A stretch of 64,000 nt of DNA. Origin: Cycas panzhihuaensis (taxonomy: Eukaryota > Cycadophyta). The stretch is from the NCBI GenBank assembly GCA_023213395.1, contig CM041465.1, positions 30,573,741 through 30,637,740 on the forward strand. Direction: 5' to 3'. A model generated the notes under the pieces. It saw only the letters and a list, made by a program, of their open reading frames with translations, made no database searches and was not told the origin of the DNA. Positions 29,491 through 41,236 of this stretch are shown here, in pieces (position 1 is the first letter of the stretch; the number at the start of each line of letters is the position of its first letter). Both the position numbers and the translations under genes were made by a program.

Positions 29491-31174
29491 TGACCTCCCA
29501 TTGACTCCAGTATTGAAGAGGATATAAAAAAAGAAACAACGTCCAGGAAGATACCAAAATGGTATCTCAAAACTATAGAGGAAGGCAAAGTAGATGTGTT
29601 TACACACAGAACAACAAGCTAGAAACATTTGGCATTATTCAACTATGTGGAACCACAATCTTACGAAGAAGCAAAACAACACAAAGAATGGCAAACTGCA
29701 ATGAACTTGGAGATGGAATCAATTTCCAAAAACCAGACATGGGAATTGGTTGATCTACCTGTAGGTAAGTTTGTTGTAAATTTCAAATGGGTGTATAAAA
29801 TAGAGGAAAATTTTATTAGTGAAGTAGAAAAACATAAAGCTAGATTAGTAGCTAAAGGATACACCCAGACAACAAGAATATATTATGAAGAAACCTTCTC
29901 ATTTGTAGCAAAATTAAATACAGTGAGAATAGTAATAGCTCTAGCTGCTCAATTCAACTGGAAGATCTATCAGTTAGATGTAAAAAGTGCCTTCTTGAAT
30001 GGAGAATTGGAAGAAGAAGTCTATGAGTCAACTAGAAGGATACATTCAGAAAGGCAAAGAAGATCTTGTGTGCAAATTAAAAGGGGCTTTATATGGGTTG
30101 AAACAAGCTCTGAGGGTATGGTATGCCAAGTTGGATAGATACCTCACTTAAAATGGATTCCACAGTTGTGGCTTAGATTCTAGTTTGTACATAAAGAAGA
30201 GTCAAGGAGTGATCACTATAATCGTGGTCTATGTAGATGACATGATCCTCGTAGGAAGTGACACAGTATCCATAGCAGACATAAGAGCAAAATTGGAAAA
30301 AGGGCTTGAAATGAGAGATCTAGGACTTTTAAAATACTATCTTGGTATAAAAGTCAATAAAAAAGGGGATTCAATCACCTTATCTCAAGGTAAATATATC
30401 AGAAATCTGTTGACAAAATTCAAAATGGGAGAATGCATAAATTGTGCAACTCTTATAGAAATTGGCTGTGATCTAACTCAATCAAATGAAGAATCTTCAG
30501 TTGATGCAACCTTGTACAGGCAACTAATTGGAAGTTTGATATATCTCATTGTAACTAGACCTGACATATCATACTTTGTTGGTCTAATTTCTAGATACAT
30601 GAAGAATCCTAAGTTGACTCACTGGAAAGCTACAAAAAGAATACTTAGATATCTGAAAGGAACAACTGATCTGAGACTCATCTATCCAAAAGTTAAGTCA
30701 AGGCAATTGACTGGATTTTGTGACTCAGACTGGGCAGTAGATAAAGGAAACAAGAAATCAACAAGTGGATACTATTTCTTCTTTGGACCAACAACAATCT
30801 CATGGAGCAACAAACGACAACCGACAGTTGTACTGTCGTCCACAGAAGTAGAATATAAGTCAACAGTCAGCACTTCTTGTGAAGCAACTTGGTTAAGACA
30901 ACTTTTGGAAGATTTCGATCAACAACATAAAAAATCAACATTACTCTTCTGCGACAATCAAAGTGCAATTAAGTTGACCAAAAATTCAGTTCTACATGTT
31001 CGAATGAAGCACATTGATGTACACCATCACTTTATTAGCGAGAAAGTGCAAAACAAGGAGATTGATTTGACATATTGTCCAACAAGTGAACAGGTTGCAG
31101 ATATCATAACAAAACCACTCAACAAGGAGAAATTTCAATTTCTTAGAGATAAATTAGGCTTGATAAAACATTAA
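29491..31174 (+). pseudogene. Copia-G reverse transcriptase and RNase H
   Basis: RT starts near 29629 (PQSYEEAKQHKEWQTAMNLEM), with NFKWVYKIEENF, YYEETFSFVAKLNTV and LDVKSAFLNGELEEEVY. A one-base frame change near 30020 disturbs the next block. A second stretch, 30185-31174, is an open frame of 329 residues with YVDD intact at 30230-30241, LGLLKYYLGIKV, TRPDISYFVGLISRYM, SDWAVDKGNKKSTSGYYF, LSSTEVEYKS (RNase H), CDNQSAIKLTKN and RMKHIDVHHHFISEKV. It ends IKH and stop, just before the polypurine tract. This is the best kept RT/RNase H half in the copia elements here. Confidence 0.87.
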
Positions 31175-31181
31175 GAGAGGG

Positions 31182-31397
31182 TGTTATGATGTAATGTTTT
31201 ATAATCACTTGTAATCTTTTATTACTAGGATACATGAGGGTTATGAATTAAAATGCTCTTTATGTAAACATGGCAAGTATCCGACAAAGGTCAACCAGAC
31301 ACATAACTATTACAATTGCTTGATGTACATTTAAGAGAGATGAACTCTCCCTTATTAATTCATTGAGTTTTCACCTATTGAGGTGTGAATCTTAACA
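31182..31397 (+). repeat. Copia-G 3' LTR
   Basis: 216 bp, TGTTATGATGTAATG to GAATCTTAACA, directly after aagagaggg. Followed by the TSD atcca (31398-31402). Confidence 0.93.
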
Positions 31398-31402
31398 ATC
31401 CA

Positions 31403-32857
31403 TAGTTGTTCTCCACCTTTGCTTATGGCACATGCCCTGAAAACTCGAAGTCTTATCTGCATTAAGCACATCTTTGATTAAAAAAAATTTGATTGAATTA
31501 GGTCTCATCCTTAACTTCCTTTTGCCTTTTGTCTTAGGTAATTGAGCATTTACAATGGTTTTCAAATACCATTTGGGGAGTCTTTTGGTTGGTGGAGCAA
31601 CCTTAAGTTGCTATTCTTTAGACTCAACATCTTGATAGTTGTCCTCAACTTCAAATTCAACTTTAGCCAATGTACTAGCTAGTTCTTATTCAGTTTTTGG
31701 CTCAACAATTTGCCTTGAAGAATGAGATTTAGGTTGTTTCTCGATCTGCTTCCCTTTGTCTTACCACATCTTCAAAGTATCTAGGCCAACTTCCTTATTA
31801 CCTTCTTCAAATATGACATCATGAGTTGTATGAACCTTTTTGGTTTTCAACTCGAGCATCCGACACATTTTGCTCTCCAACATACTTGACGATGATACAC
31901 TTGGAACTTGTCATCAAACTTTTGACACTTCTTCTTTGGGATAAGCATATATGTAGTGCTTTTAAGGATTCTTAGATGGATCATTGTTAGCTTCCTATTT
32001 GACTAGGCTTCTTCTAGTTTTATGTTCGAGACAACCTTTGTAGAATTGTGGTTGGTCAAATAAGCTATTGTGCAAACAACTTTTGCCCAAAAAGGCTCTA
32101 AGAAATATTTACCCTTCATCAGTGACTTGGCCTTTTTGAAAAAGTCCTATTCATTCTCTCAGTGACTCGATTTTGTTGAAGTATGTATGTTGTTGTCAAT
32201 TAGTTGGCGATTTGTGGTTCTTGCGATACTGCACAAATGCCTTGGAGGTGTATTCTCCTCTATTGTTTGATTTAAGGATTTTCAACATCTAAGCACTCCC
32301 ATTTTTCACTTTCTTCTTGAATTCTCTAAAAATATCTAATGTTTGGGATTTCTCGTCTATGGGATAGACTATTTTTTTTCTTTAAAAAGTCATTAATGTA
32401 GGTTAAGAAACACCTTGTGCCTCTAATTGAAATGGTTGGCATTATACCACATATGTTTGAGTGGACAAGGATGAGCTTTTTTGTCACTCTCTAACCTTTG
32501 CCTTTTTAAAATTCCTCTCTATGTTGCTTTCCCATGGTGCAGGGTTCATGCAAATTGTTTATGGGTTTTAATTTAGGAATACTATGAGCCATATTCAATT
32601 TATGCATCAAATGAAGACAAAAGTAATGCAAATGCCTAATTTTTTCACCCCATAACTGATTTTTACATGATATATCAATAGTAAAAGTTCTCTGTTTTAC
32701 ATATTTACCCAAGAGTCAATAAATACTACCATCCTTAAGACCTTCAACCATTACCTTTCCATCACGATCATTGATAGTAGATTTACCATCTTTTAAGAGT
32801 ACACTCATCCTGTTGTCTTCAATCTATTGGAATCAAATGCACAACAAGAAGATTAGA
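31403..32857 (-). pseudogene. Copia-F pre-integrase, integrase and RT N-terminus
   Basis: On the minus strand from the right: RMSVLLKDGKSTINDRDG, LGKYVKQRTFTIDIS, a pre-integrase block with LHLMHKLNMAHSIPK and CTMGKQHREEF (about 32715-32506), then integrase with ILKSNNRGEYTSKAF (about 32290-32235, second catalytic Asp changed to Asn). The reading is lost into repeated frameshifts and ends at the Copia-G TSD. Protease and gag are missing. Confidence 0.68.
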
Positions 32858-33043
32858 TTATTTTAGGTATAATTCGAATCAAACAAAATCTTCATTCAAC
32901 TCTTAAAAACTATGTACACTCACATTACAAAAGTATATAACTACCCAACTAACTCACATCATATGAGTTTTATAAATATTAATTAATAATGATATTCTAA
33001 TACTTCCACTTAACGTTTATATCATTGATTTTGACACCAACTT
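32858..33043 (-). mobile_element. Copia-I: probable 3' LTR and pol end of another minus-strand copia
   Basis: On the minus strand, 33043-33003 reads like the end of a copia internal region with a purine patch (cgttaagtggaag), followed by TATTAGAATATC, which parallels the polypurine tract and LTR start of Copia-F (aaaggggag then TGTTAGAACT). The LTR would then run to about 32858, where Copia-F pre-integrase begins. Its body would be on the right, split by Gypsy-J, and outside the window. Evidence is thin: one motif similarity and position. Confidence 0.35.
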
Positions 33044-33943
33044 CGTTGGGTCAAAATTTGGCACTTGGGCCATTTTGGATAGTGGAAAAGTAGGAATGTA
33101 TGCTTATCTTGATTTGAAGAATGTAGGATTACATCACCTGAAGGACACAAGGGGGGATGCATGTTAGAAAGCCATGGAAAAGGCCAAAGGATATTGTCGG
33201 GGAATGTATAATAGGGTGTGTTCCCGAAAGGAACGCATTACAAACAAGAACACATACAATGCATATAGTGAGAAATGTAAGAAATACACACCAGAATTGA
33301 GCCATACATCCTTGAATTGATGATGTCACCATAAAGCATGCATTCATATAGTCATATGAGTAGAATAAAGTGTAATTAATGATTATATAATATAATTAAC
33401 GTGAAAGGGCACTTTGTTATGAAAAAAAATTGGTTGTGACCATAAGTCACAACCATTCTGGCAAAAGACATGTAAATGGTTATTTATTAGCATTTTCTCC
33501 ACCATTTTGGTGTGAGAGTTGAGTTATTCATTCCTATGGCATGTGCTTGAGCGTGAGAGTCGAGTTAATGAGTCTTGTGATACATTTTCAAGTGGGAAAG
33601 GTGAGTTATTATACTGGATGATATGGTTTTGTATGGAACACATGTCAAACATTCCTTTCTAGTGATGTGTAGACATTGACAATGATATTGCTTAATGAAT
33701 TAACGAGTTACGTGGAATCGTGGAATACTGTGTATCTTGTGCATGGTGATTGGTGAGTATGAATTTATATTGATATATTGATTGATATGATGGCAAGACA
33801 ATGATATATGATGATGACTTGATGTTAACGATGTTTGTATGGAGAGTGATAGCATGGCTATGTTGACTAAGCCCTAACTAGACTACCAGAGAGTGACCCC
33901 CTTAACAAGTGTACTTTCATAAGGTGAAGGTTGTAAGTCAACA
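33044..33943 (+). repeat. Gypsy-J 5' LTR
   Basis: About 900 bp. The start is decayed (cGTTGGGTCAAAATTTGGCAC for the family TGTTGGTACATATTTTGGCAC) and the end is TAAGTCAACA. It shares with the family the block ggttgtgaccataagtcacaacc (counterpart of ggttatgatagggagtcataacc), the ggtgagagt...gagc words and the end wording cttaacaagtgtacttt. It is the most diverged LTR of the family here and has lost most GTAC motifs. Confidence 0.7.
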
Positions 33944-34082
33944 TTAGTTTCGTTGCTTATGTCCATTGAGGAGGGACTGGGCTAGAGTTTTGCCAATATA
34001 TTATGTTTAAAGAGCAAGGAACCTTGGTTGTCGTCATGATGGTAGGCCGTAGTTATGCCTCTGATAGCCAAGGGACCTTTCA

Positions 34083-34250
34083 ATGCCACCAAAGAGGCCT
34101 TTGAAGGTGGGAGAGCCACCAAAACAAACTTCACCTAAGGGAAAAGCAGAATCAAGAAGATAGAGGGCTTTAAGATGGTCTAAAGAGGTAAAATTGAGAA
34201 GGGCTAGGAGGTTAAGCCTTAAAAACAATGACAAGCCAATAGATAGAGAC
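34083..34250 (+). pseudogene. Gypsy-J gag N-terminus (first piece)
   Basis: ATG at 34083 gives MPPKRPLKVGEPPKQTSPKG, a stop, then RALRWSKEVKLRRARRLSLK, aligning with Gypsy-D from 10344. It stops at gagac (34246-34250), repeated at 47143-47147 where gag resumes. Confidence 0.8.
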
Positions 34251-35755
34251 AGAGGTCTAAGAGATGCCCAGAAGGAGACAGAGGTCTATGAGAAGCTCTT
34301 AAGATAACCATGCCACCGTGCATGTCACAAACCTGTTACTGCTGAAGCCCACGCCGTCACTCCTTTGTTCACGCCACTACGTCATCAGAGAAGATGCCAT
34401 AGTACACACCATAGGAGACGCCAACAGACCAATTGTCCACGACTCATCGTTGATTGAAGAACCCATTACTGAGAAACAGAAGGAGATAGAGATGGCGGCG
34501 GCCAATAGAAGCTTTCAAAAGAAGAGACACTAGACGTCCACGCGCCTCATGAAGATCTGTAGCTCACGCGCCTCATGGATACACGACAATACTCTGTAAT
34601 TGAAGACGAAGACCATGAAGAAGACTGTAATTGTTTTGCCAAAGCATACACAACTCACGCACTAGATCCAAAGCACACTGACACGAAACGTTAGACGCCC
34701 ACCATTCATTGACGAAGAATCGAAACATTCTTTAGATGCCCACCATTCCTTGACGAAGAATTGAAGCATCTTCACGCCAAAGTTGTAGAGTATTGATACT
34801 CGGCCGCCGTCTCTGTTCACCATTGGTAAAACCCGATTAGGGTTCTATTGCAATAGTCGAACGAAAAAAGAAACCTTTCAATTTATTTTTTGAAGTATTT
34901 CGGATTTGCCCAAATAGTTCATCATTTCGTTTTTAAAAGTTTATGTTAATTAAACTCAATTCAATGATTGATTTGGGTCCCCCCATCTGCCAGCCCCCCG
35001 GTCTCATCACTTTCAATATGACCATGACCCTATAATATAAAAGGGTTTAAAATTTCAAATCTTTTCTTTTTTTTTTAAACTTTTTTTTTGGTTTTTTAAT
35101 TAAAAAGGGGGTACTTGTGCTTTTTTCCCCATAACTTCTTCATACGGAGTCAGAATCCAATTTCGAAAGAAGCGTCAGATTCTTGACTCAGTCACTGACG
35201 TTTTGACTGGTCTGTTAAGTTTTTTTGTTGCCGTTTTGATCAGAAGATTCTTGTTTGAAGTTAAGCCTTCTTTGTTGACCAGGTAAGTTCAGGTACATTT
35301 TCTTAACCCTTAAATTTTTTAATATTTTTTGCCATAATTTAATAAACAATTAATTATTTTCTTAATTCATTATGTAACAACATTATTTATTTATGTATTT
35401 TTTCATAAATTTATAAACTTTCTCAAACTATTATTTTCACTTATAAATGATATTATTAACGTGCAATATTTAATTGCTTCACTTTATATTATGACACTAA
35501 TATATAATTGTCATATTCCTAATTATTTATTACAAATTCGTGATTAAAAATCTTGCATTTCTTGATGAATGACTATTAAACTTTTTTTTAAAAATTTTCT
35601 ATCAATGACAAAGTAACTTAATGTTCATTTTTATTTAGTGTCTATTAATGAATTTATTCTCCTAATCTATTCACATTATTCACCTACTGTTAAAAGTCAA
35701 CACCTTTTCACTTTTCCTCTAAAAGGATCTCTAATCGTCATTTTTTATTCCCAAT
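34251..35755. other. Unassigned DNA before Copia-K gag, with a possible intron
   Basis: Bases 34251-34900 are GC-richer than the surroundings, with repeated words acgcc and cgcgcctcatg and a 42-bp near-repeat (gcccaccattc(a/c)ttgacgaagaat at about 34696 and 34738). No coding function seen; the 71-residue frame at 34318-34533 has no recognisable feature. Near 35282-35288 CAG/GTAAGT is a textbook 5' splice site, and after about 350 bp of AT-rich DNA TTTTATTTAG at about 35630-35639 could be a 3' splice site. That would place an intron in the leader of Copia-K or of a captured transcript. No copy of the Copia-K 3' LTR was found here. Confidence 0.4.
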
Positions 35756-36725
35756 ATGGCTCTTATGCTAGGAACAACCTCTTGTGTACCAATTCCAGTG
35801 TTAACTGGCTCTAATTATGCCGACTGGAAAAATAGAATATCCCATCAGCTTAAACAGCAGAATATATGGCGATATGTCATAGGTGAGTTTCCAAAACCTA
35901 AAGACGAAACATCAGAAGCTTATATAGTCTATCTGATGAACTGTGATGGAGCCCTAGGCACCATCCTATCCTCACTCTCCCTAGACATCAGTAGGCAGTT
36001 CTCTAAAACAGACGATCTAGCTATTGTCTAGAAAACCCTTGAGGAAAGTACGATAGGGTTGATACACAACAATTAGTTGCGTTAGAACAACAAATGTATG
36101 ATTTAAATTATGAAGATTTTTCTAAAGTTGAAGATTTATTGTCTAAACTTCAACTTATTAACAAAGACCTAGTAAATTGTGTCAAATCTTCTACAAAAGT
36201 AGGTGACAAAGAAGTCATTGTAACACATGCAAAAGACGACGATACACTTGTCTGTCTTGTAATTAACAAACTGCCAAAACATTTTAATCTTTTCAAAATT
36301 GTCAGGCAACAGGCAGGAAATCCGCCAATTACCTTCGATCAATTAACAACTCAACTTATCGAACATCAAAACATATTAATTTAGATTGGAAAATTAAAAG
36401 ATCTTTCACAGGCTCTTTTTTTCAAATCACAATCATTTACTAAGTCTAAACATCAAAATAACTGTTAAAACAGTCATTATCATCGTCCCAAATTCCAAAA
36501 ACCTCATAAAGGTTCATCCACTCAAAATAATTCTCATCATAACACCAAGTATTTTGGATTTCCTAAATTTCAGAATACCTCTAAACAATCATTTCCAAAA
36601 AGGAATACTGTGAATACTAATCCTAATCAGAGCATCAGTTGTGCCTACTGTCATAAAAAGGGGCACACCATTGATGTCTGTAGGAACATAATTGCCTCTG
36701 AAGCGTGTAAAGCTTCTAAGGGGAT
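35756..36725 (+). pseudogene. Copia-K gag
   Basis: MALMLGTTSCVPIPVLTGSN opens at 35756, with YADWKNRISHQLKQQNIWRY, the copia gag start pattern. A frameshift near 36035-36050 moves the frame by two, and gag continues with LVALEQQMYDLNYEDFSKVE, CLVINKLPKHFNLFKIVRQQ and FDQLTTQLIEHQNILI to 36384. After stops at 36382 and about 36466 comes a complete CCHC knuckle, CAYCHKKGHTIDVC, near 36641-36682. Sequence is distinct from Copia-A and Copia-G, so this is another copia lineage. Confidence 0.8.
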
Positions 36726-38200
36726 CTAATCTCGATTTAACAATTCTCATCATTCTCTAACTGCTTCTACAACAGCTTTTTTAGCACCAACCACTCAACC
36801 ACCCTTGTGGATATGCGATTCAGGTGCCTCCCATCACATAACGGGACACCAAGAATATCTCACTCCATATCAATTTAATTCAAACTCTGAAAAAGAGATA
36901 TCTTTTGGGAGTGGAACCAAACTCAAAGTCAAGGGATCAGGTGATGTTACGTTGAAAGATGGTTCAATTAAGGACGTATTCTATGTTCCTGGCTTATTAC
37001 CTAATCTTCTTTCAGTATATCAAATCTGTTAGAAAGATCTTGTTGTGGAGTTATGGAAAGATAAGTTTATTATCAAACAACTATTAAACAAGTTTAAACC
37101 AATTGCCTCAGGATCTACAGATCACAAAATTGGTCTTTACAGCTTAACAAGTCTCCAGTATTCTAAAACCAAAATTTTTAGTGCCTTTATAGCAAAATCT
37201 GACCCTGTAAGTAAGCTTTGGCATGCTAGATTCGGTCATACGAGTTACGGAAAACTCCAGTATCTAAGTAAGAATGATATGGTTCATGGCTTATCTACAC
37301 TGAAAACTGTGTATGGTGTTTGTGAAGCCTGTGTAACAGGCAAACATCACATGGATCTTTTCCCAAATCGCACTACCTTTCGAGCAAAAGCTCCACTTGA
37401 ACTCATTCATTCTGATATCTACGGTCCATTTCAAGTTCCTTCATACTCTGAAAATGACTTTAGAAGAAAATGCTGGGTATACCTGTTAAAAACGAGAAGT
37501 CAAGTATTTGACATCTTTGTTGAATTCAAAACCTTAGTTGAAAATCAAACAAATTCTAAAATGAAAATCTTCAGAACAGATAATGCTAAGGAATATTTAA
37601 GCAACAATTTTACTAATTACTGTAAGAAGCATGGAATACAATTTCAACATTTAGTAGCATATACTCCTCAATAAAACGGTATTGCTGAACGCAAAAACCG
37701 TACACTTGTTGAAATGATCAGATGCATGTTACATGCAAAAGGTCTTGACTTAAAGTTGTGGGCAGAAGGTATTGCTTGCTCCAACTATTTATTAAATCGT
37801 TTACCATGCAAATCCTTACAAAATATTACGCCAGAACAAAAATAGTCTGGACGTAAACCTTCTGTTAAACACTTAAGAATCTTTGGCAGCGTTGTTTGGG
37901 GACATGTTCCCAAAGAAAAACGCCAAAAACTTGATCCTAAGAGTTTCAAATACATCTTTGTTGGTTACAATGAAGAAAGTAAAGCCTATAAACTTTTAAA
38001 TCCAACCACGCATAAGATTTCAATATTCTGTGATGTTATATTTGATGAAGAAGGCTCTTCATCAAAAACTTCTTATGTGAAACTTCTAGTTGAAAATTTG
38101 TTAACTAATACTCATCTAATTGATCCCAATGACATTCAAGTTGATCTTGAATCAATTGAATCCTTATCTACTCAAATTCAAAACTGGACTTTAAAATAAT
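36726..38200 (+). pseudogene. Copia-K protease and integrase
   Basis: The protease active site is intact: LWICDSGASHHITG (36802-36845). Then VFYVPGLLPNLLSV, pre-integrase KLWHARFGHTSYGKLQYLSK (about 37215-37275) and CEACVTGKHHMDLFPN. Integrase: IHSDIYGPF (first Asp, about 37405), FRTDNAKEYLS (second Asp, about 37575), NGIAERKNRT (catalytic Glu, about 37675), so the triad survives. About a dozen residues of the integrase core around the YFLTFIDDF segment are missing (PSYSENDFRRKCWVYLL). Stops at about 37030, 37672 and 37843. The C-terminus has VKHLRIFGSVVWGHVPKEKR. All pieces after 36094 share one frame. Confidence 0.85.
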
Positions 38201-39944
38201 CCACTACTTCTACTGCATCTAGTCAGGCCACTTCACGAAAGCAACAAACTAACAATAACAAACAACCTGTTTGGGGTCAGAAAACTCTTTCTGATGCTGG
38301 TTCTAATGTTGGTAATCCTTTGGATACCAGAAGAACTCTTTCACAAAAACTTCAAGCCAATTTTGCTCTAATGGCCAAAATCATGGCCAGTGATGATCCT
38401 AAAACTTTTAAGCAAGCAAGTAACAATCCTATATGGAAACAAGCCATGCAAGTTGAAATAGATGTTCTTAAAAAGAACTCAACTTGGGATTTAGTTACTC
38501 TACCTCCTGGAAAGAATGTAGTCGATTGTAAATGGGTCTATCGAACTAAGTTTAACTTTGAAGGAGCAGTTGAGAAACACAAAGCTCATTTAGTCACAAA
38601 AGCTTTCTTACAAAATGATGGTATTGATTGTAATGAAACCTTTGCTCCAGTAGCAAAAATGAACACTACTAAGACTATTATAGCTCTAGCAGCTAAATTT
38701 GGTTGGGAAATTCATCAGATGGATGTAAAGAGTGCCTTCTTAAATGACGATCTTAAAGAAGAAATTTATATGAATCAGCCTCCTGGATTTGTTTGTAATC
38801 CTAACCTTGTTTGTAAATTACGAAAATCTATCTATGGCTTAAAACAAGCTCCTAGAGCTTGGTATACAAAAATAGATAATTATCTTATACAAAATGGATA
38901 AACTAAATGCATTAGTAATCCTAATCTCTATTTTAGACGCGAAAATGACAATATTACTATCTTAATTCTCTATGTAGATGATATAATCATCATTGGATCC
39001 TTACTCTCCGGTATTCATCAATTAAAATCAATCTTGATGAGTAAATTTGAAATGTCTAACTTAGGTCTTTTACACTATTTTCTAGGATTACAAATATGTC
39101 AAATAGATTCTGAAATAACGATATCTCAACCTAAATATATTTTAGATTTAATCAAATGATTTAATATGGAAAATGCTAAATTAGCTCCAAATCCTTTACA
39201 ATCAGGTATTAAACTATTTATTGATTGTTCTACACCACTCTGTAATCCCACAACATATCGACAACTCATAAGTAGTCTCATTTATCTAACTCATACTCGT
39301 CCTGATATCTCCTATGTTGTTGCCTTATGCTCTTTTATATATATTCAAAATCCTCATGAGTCTCACTGGAAAGTAGCTAAACGAATTTTAAGATACCTAC
39401 AAGGTACTATATACTATGGCCTAACCTATAACTCTTGCAAGAATAACCTAAAATTAACAGGTTACAGTTGATTAGGCGGGGAGACTCTGATGATCGCAAA
39501 TCTACTATTGTTTCTGTTTTCTTTTTAGACTCTTCACCAATTACGTGGTCCAGGAAAAAGATGCAAACCTTAGCCTTATCCACAACTAAAGTTGAATATC
39601 GAGTTCTTGTTGAAGCTAGTAAAGAATCACTCTGGATCAAATCTCTTTTAAGTGAGTTTGGTTTATTTTCTAACTCATCCATTGAACTTAATGTTGATCA
39701 TCAAGGAGCCATATCTATTGTTACTAATCCAGTTGCGCATTCAAGGACGAAACATATAGAATTACATCAACATTTTATACGTAGCCTTGTAAATGATGAA
39801 ACTATTCACTTGTCTTATTGCCTTACGGATGTGCAGATTGCAGATATTCTTACAAAGCCGTTGACTGAAGTAAAGTTTTTAAAGCTCAAAGATTTATTGA
39901 AGATAAAAATAGTCTCCATCAAAGGGGGATCAACATGTTGAAGA
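38201..39944 (+). pseudogene. Copia-K reverse transcriptase and RNase H
   Basis: RT open at 38320-38901: FKQASNNPIWKQAMQVEIDV, NVVDCKWVYRTKFNFEGAVE, CNETFAPVAKMNTTK, MDVKSAFLNDDLKEEIYM and KSIYGLKQAPRAWY. After a TAA at 38899 it continues with LYVDDIIIIGS (YVDD 38971-38982) and GLLHYFLGLQI. A frameshift at about 39470 lies at the RNase H start (LTGYS; the family has YSDADW), followed by DRKSTIVSVFF, LALSTTKVEYR and RTKHIELHQHFIRSLV, ending STC and stop. RNase H lost its first catalytic Asp at the frameshift. Two in-frame stops (38899, about 39157) plus one frameshift. Confidence 0.87.
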
Positions 39945-39998
39945 CCTTTTTTTATCTTCTATATCATCTATTGTACAAAAGATAACATTAAAGGGGGA

Positions 39999-40125
39999 TG
40001 TTAGTATTAACTGTAATGCTATCTTTTATTATTAAGTTTATTTGTCTTATTACAAAAGTTCGTTGATTTGGACAGTTGGCCAAATCACCGAACTTCTCTC
40101 CCATTTATTCCAGAATCTTTTATAC
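39999..40125 (+). repeat. Copia-K 3' LTR, first part
   Basis: Starts TGTTAGTATTAACTG after the polypurine tract aaagggggA (39990-39998). Interrupted at 40125, where Gypsy-L starts; tatac (40121-40125) is its TSD. It resumes at 46897. Confidence 0.85.
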
Positions 40126-41193
40126 TGATCCAGGAGGATCTACCATATGTTTACAGGATGCAGAAAATTCTAGGCATTGGCATAACTGAAAGAGATATGG
40201 CCAAATGGTATCAAAATTATATGAAATTTTGTGTAAAGGTAGAAGACACATCCCACTACATGTGTACAAAAGGTGGGGTTCAGAAAATATCATTTGATTA
40301 GAGTTCAAGCCTTGTTTTGCATAAAATTAATCCCACAGCTAGCAGAAAAACAACAAATACATATTATCATTAAATGAATAAAAATGCGGCCAAATGACAT
40401 CCAAATGAGCTAAAATTTTGAGGAAGCAGAGGGGACATGCGGTCCTATATGTGTACCAAATTTGAGCCGAATTGGAGTCCGTTAAGGTCAATTACAAGCC
40501 GCAAGTTCAAGCATTATTTTGCATAAAATTAATCCCACAGCTAGCAGAAAAACAACAAATACATATTATCATTAAATGAATAAAAATGCGGTCAAATGAC
40601 ATCCAAATGAGCTAAAATTTTGAGGAAGCGGAGGGGACATGCGTTCCTATGCGTGTACCAAATTTGAGCCAAATTGGAGTCCGTTAAGGTCAGTTACAAG
40701 CCGCAACTTTTAAGAATTGCATGAAGGCCACTTGGACAACATGCATTCTGGTGGTTAGTGGTTATACTTACATGATTGCCACTTGTTAAACATGCAATTT
40801 TGGTTTCTTTCTATAAATTGAGCCCTATTACGAGTTGGAGAGGTGGTTCTTGGAGGTGAAAGGCCTTTGGACTTGGGAAGCATCCTTGGAGAAGCATTTT
40901 GGAGGGTTGGAGTCCCCCTTATGGTATAATTGTATCATTTATTCCTTGTAAATTAACCATTCTTTTGCTAGTTGATTTCTCCACCATTAAATGGAGATTT
41001 TCATAGTTTAATAAAAGTACTACTCCTCATACTTTTGGAGCAATGTCAAGAATAAATGATTTGGTGTAGAATTTCCTTTCGTGGGCTCATTGTTGTTTTG
41101 ATGTTATTGAGATTTCTACACTAACTCCCAGGATCTCAAGGAGAAAAGGTTGATAATTGACTTCTTCACCAATTAAGCTCGATTTTGGGATCA
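40126..41193 (+). repeat. Gypsy-L 5' LTR
   Basis: TGATCCAGGAGGATC to TTTTGGGATCA. TATA box TATAAAT at 40812-40818. It contains two tandem copies of a 202-bp unit (40303-40504, 40505-40706), also present in the 3' LTR. After it comes tattt and then the primer-binding site. Confidence 0.93.
40303..40706 (+). repeat. 202-bp tandem repeat inside the Gypsy-L 5' LTR
   Basis: Two adjacent units, each from gttcaagc to acaagccgcaa. They differ at a handful of sites. The same pair is at 46002-46405 in the 3' LTR, so the duplication existed before this insertion. Confidence 0.92.
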
Positions 41194-41198
41194 TATTT

Positions 41199-41210
41199 TG
41201 GTATCAGAGC
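41199..41210 (+). other. Gypsy-L primer-binding site, initiator-Met tRNA
   Basis: TGGTATCAGAGC, five bases after the LTR end. Confidence 0.93.
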
Positions 41211-41236
41211 ATGTGATCTTTGTTGTAGGGACTTGA

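Larger units (their letters stand above)
25789..31397 (+). mobile_element. Copia-G: structurally complete copia element
   Basis: Two 216-bp LTRs, a perfect initiator-Met tRNA primer site, gag-pol in copia order, a polypurine tract (aagagaggg, 31173-31181) and a perfect 5-bp TSD atcca (25784-25788, 31398-31402). It sits in Copia-F in the opposite orientation. It contains TRIM-H. The LTRs differ at about one base in eight or nine by eye, so it is fairly old, and it carries stops plus catalytic-site changes. Confidence 0.93.
23958..32857 (-). mobile_element. Copia-F: minus-strand copia element, split by Copia-G
   Basis: Reading leftwards: GAG-pre-integrase and integrase (32857-31403), then the Copia-G insertion (25789-31397 plus TSD), RT and RNase H (25788-24308), polypurine tract and 3' LTR (24295-23958). 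The two halves join across a perfect Copia-G TSD (atcca). Gag and 5' LTR are absent to the right, where another minus-strand copia (Copia-I) begins. Highly decayed. Confidence 0.78.

Noticed and set aside
34318-34533. 71-residue open frame in GC-richer DNA, considered as a host exon
   Set aside because: No recognisable domain and no Kozak or splice support for this frame; kept only as unassigned DNA.
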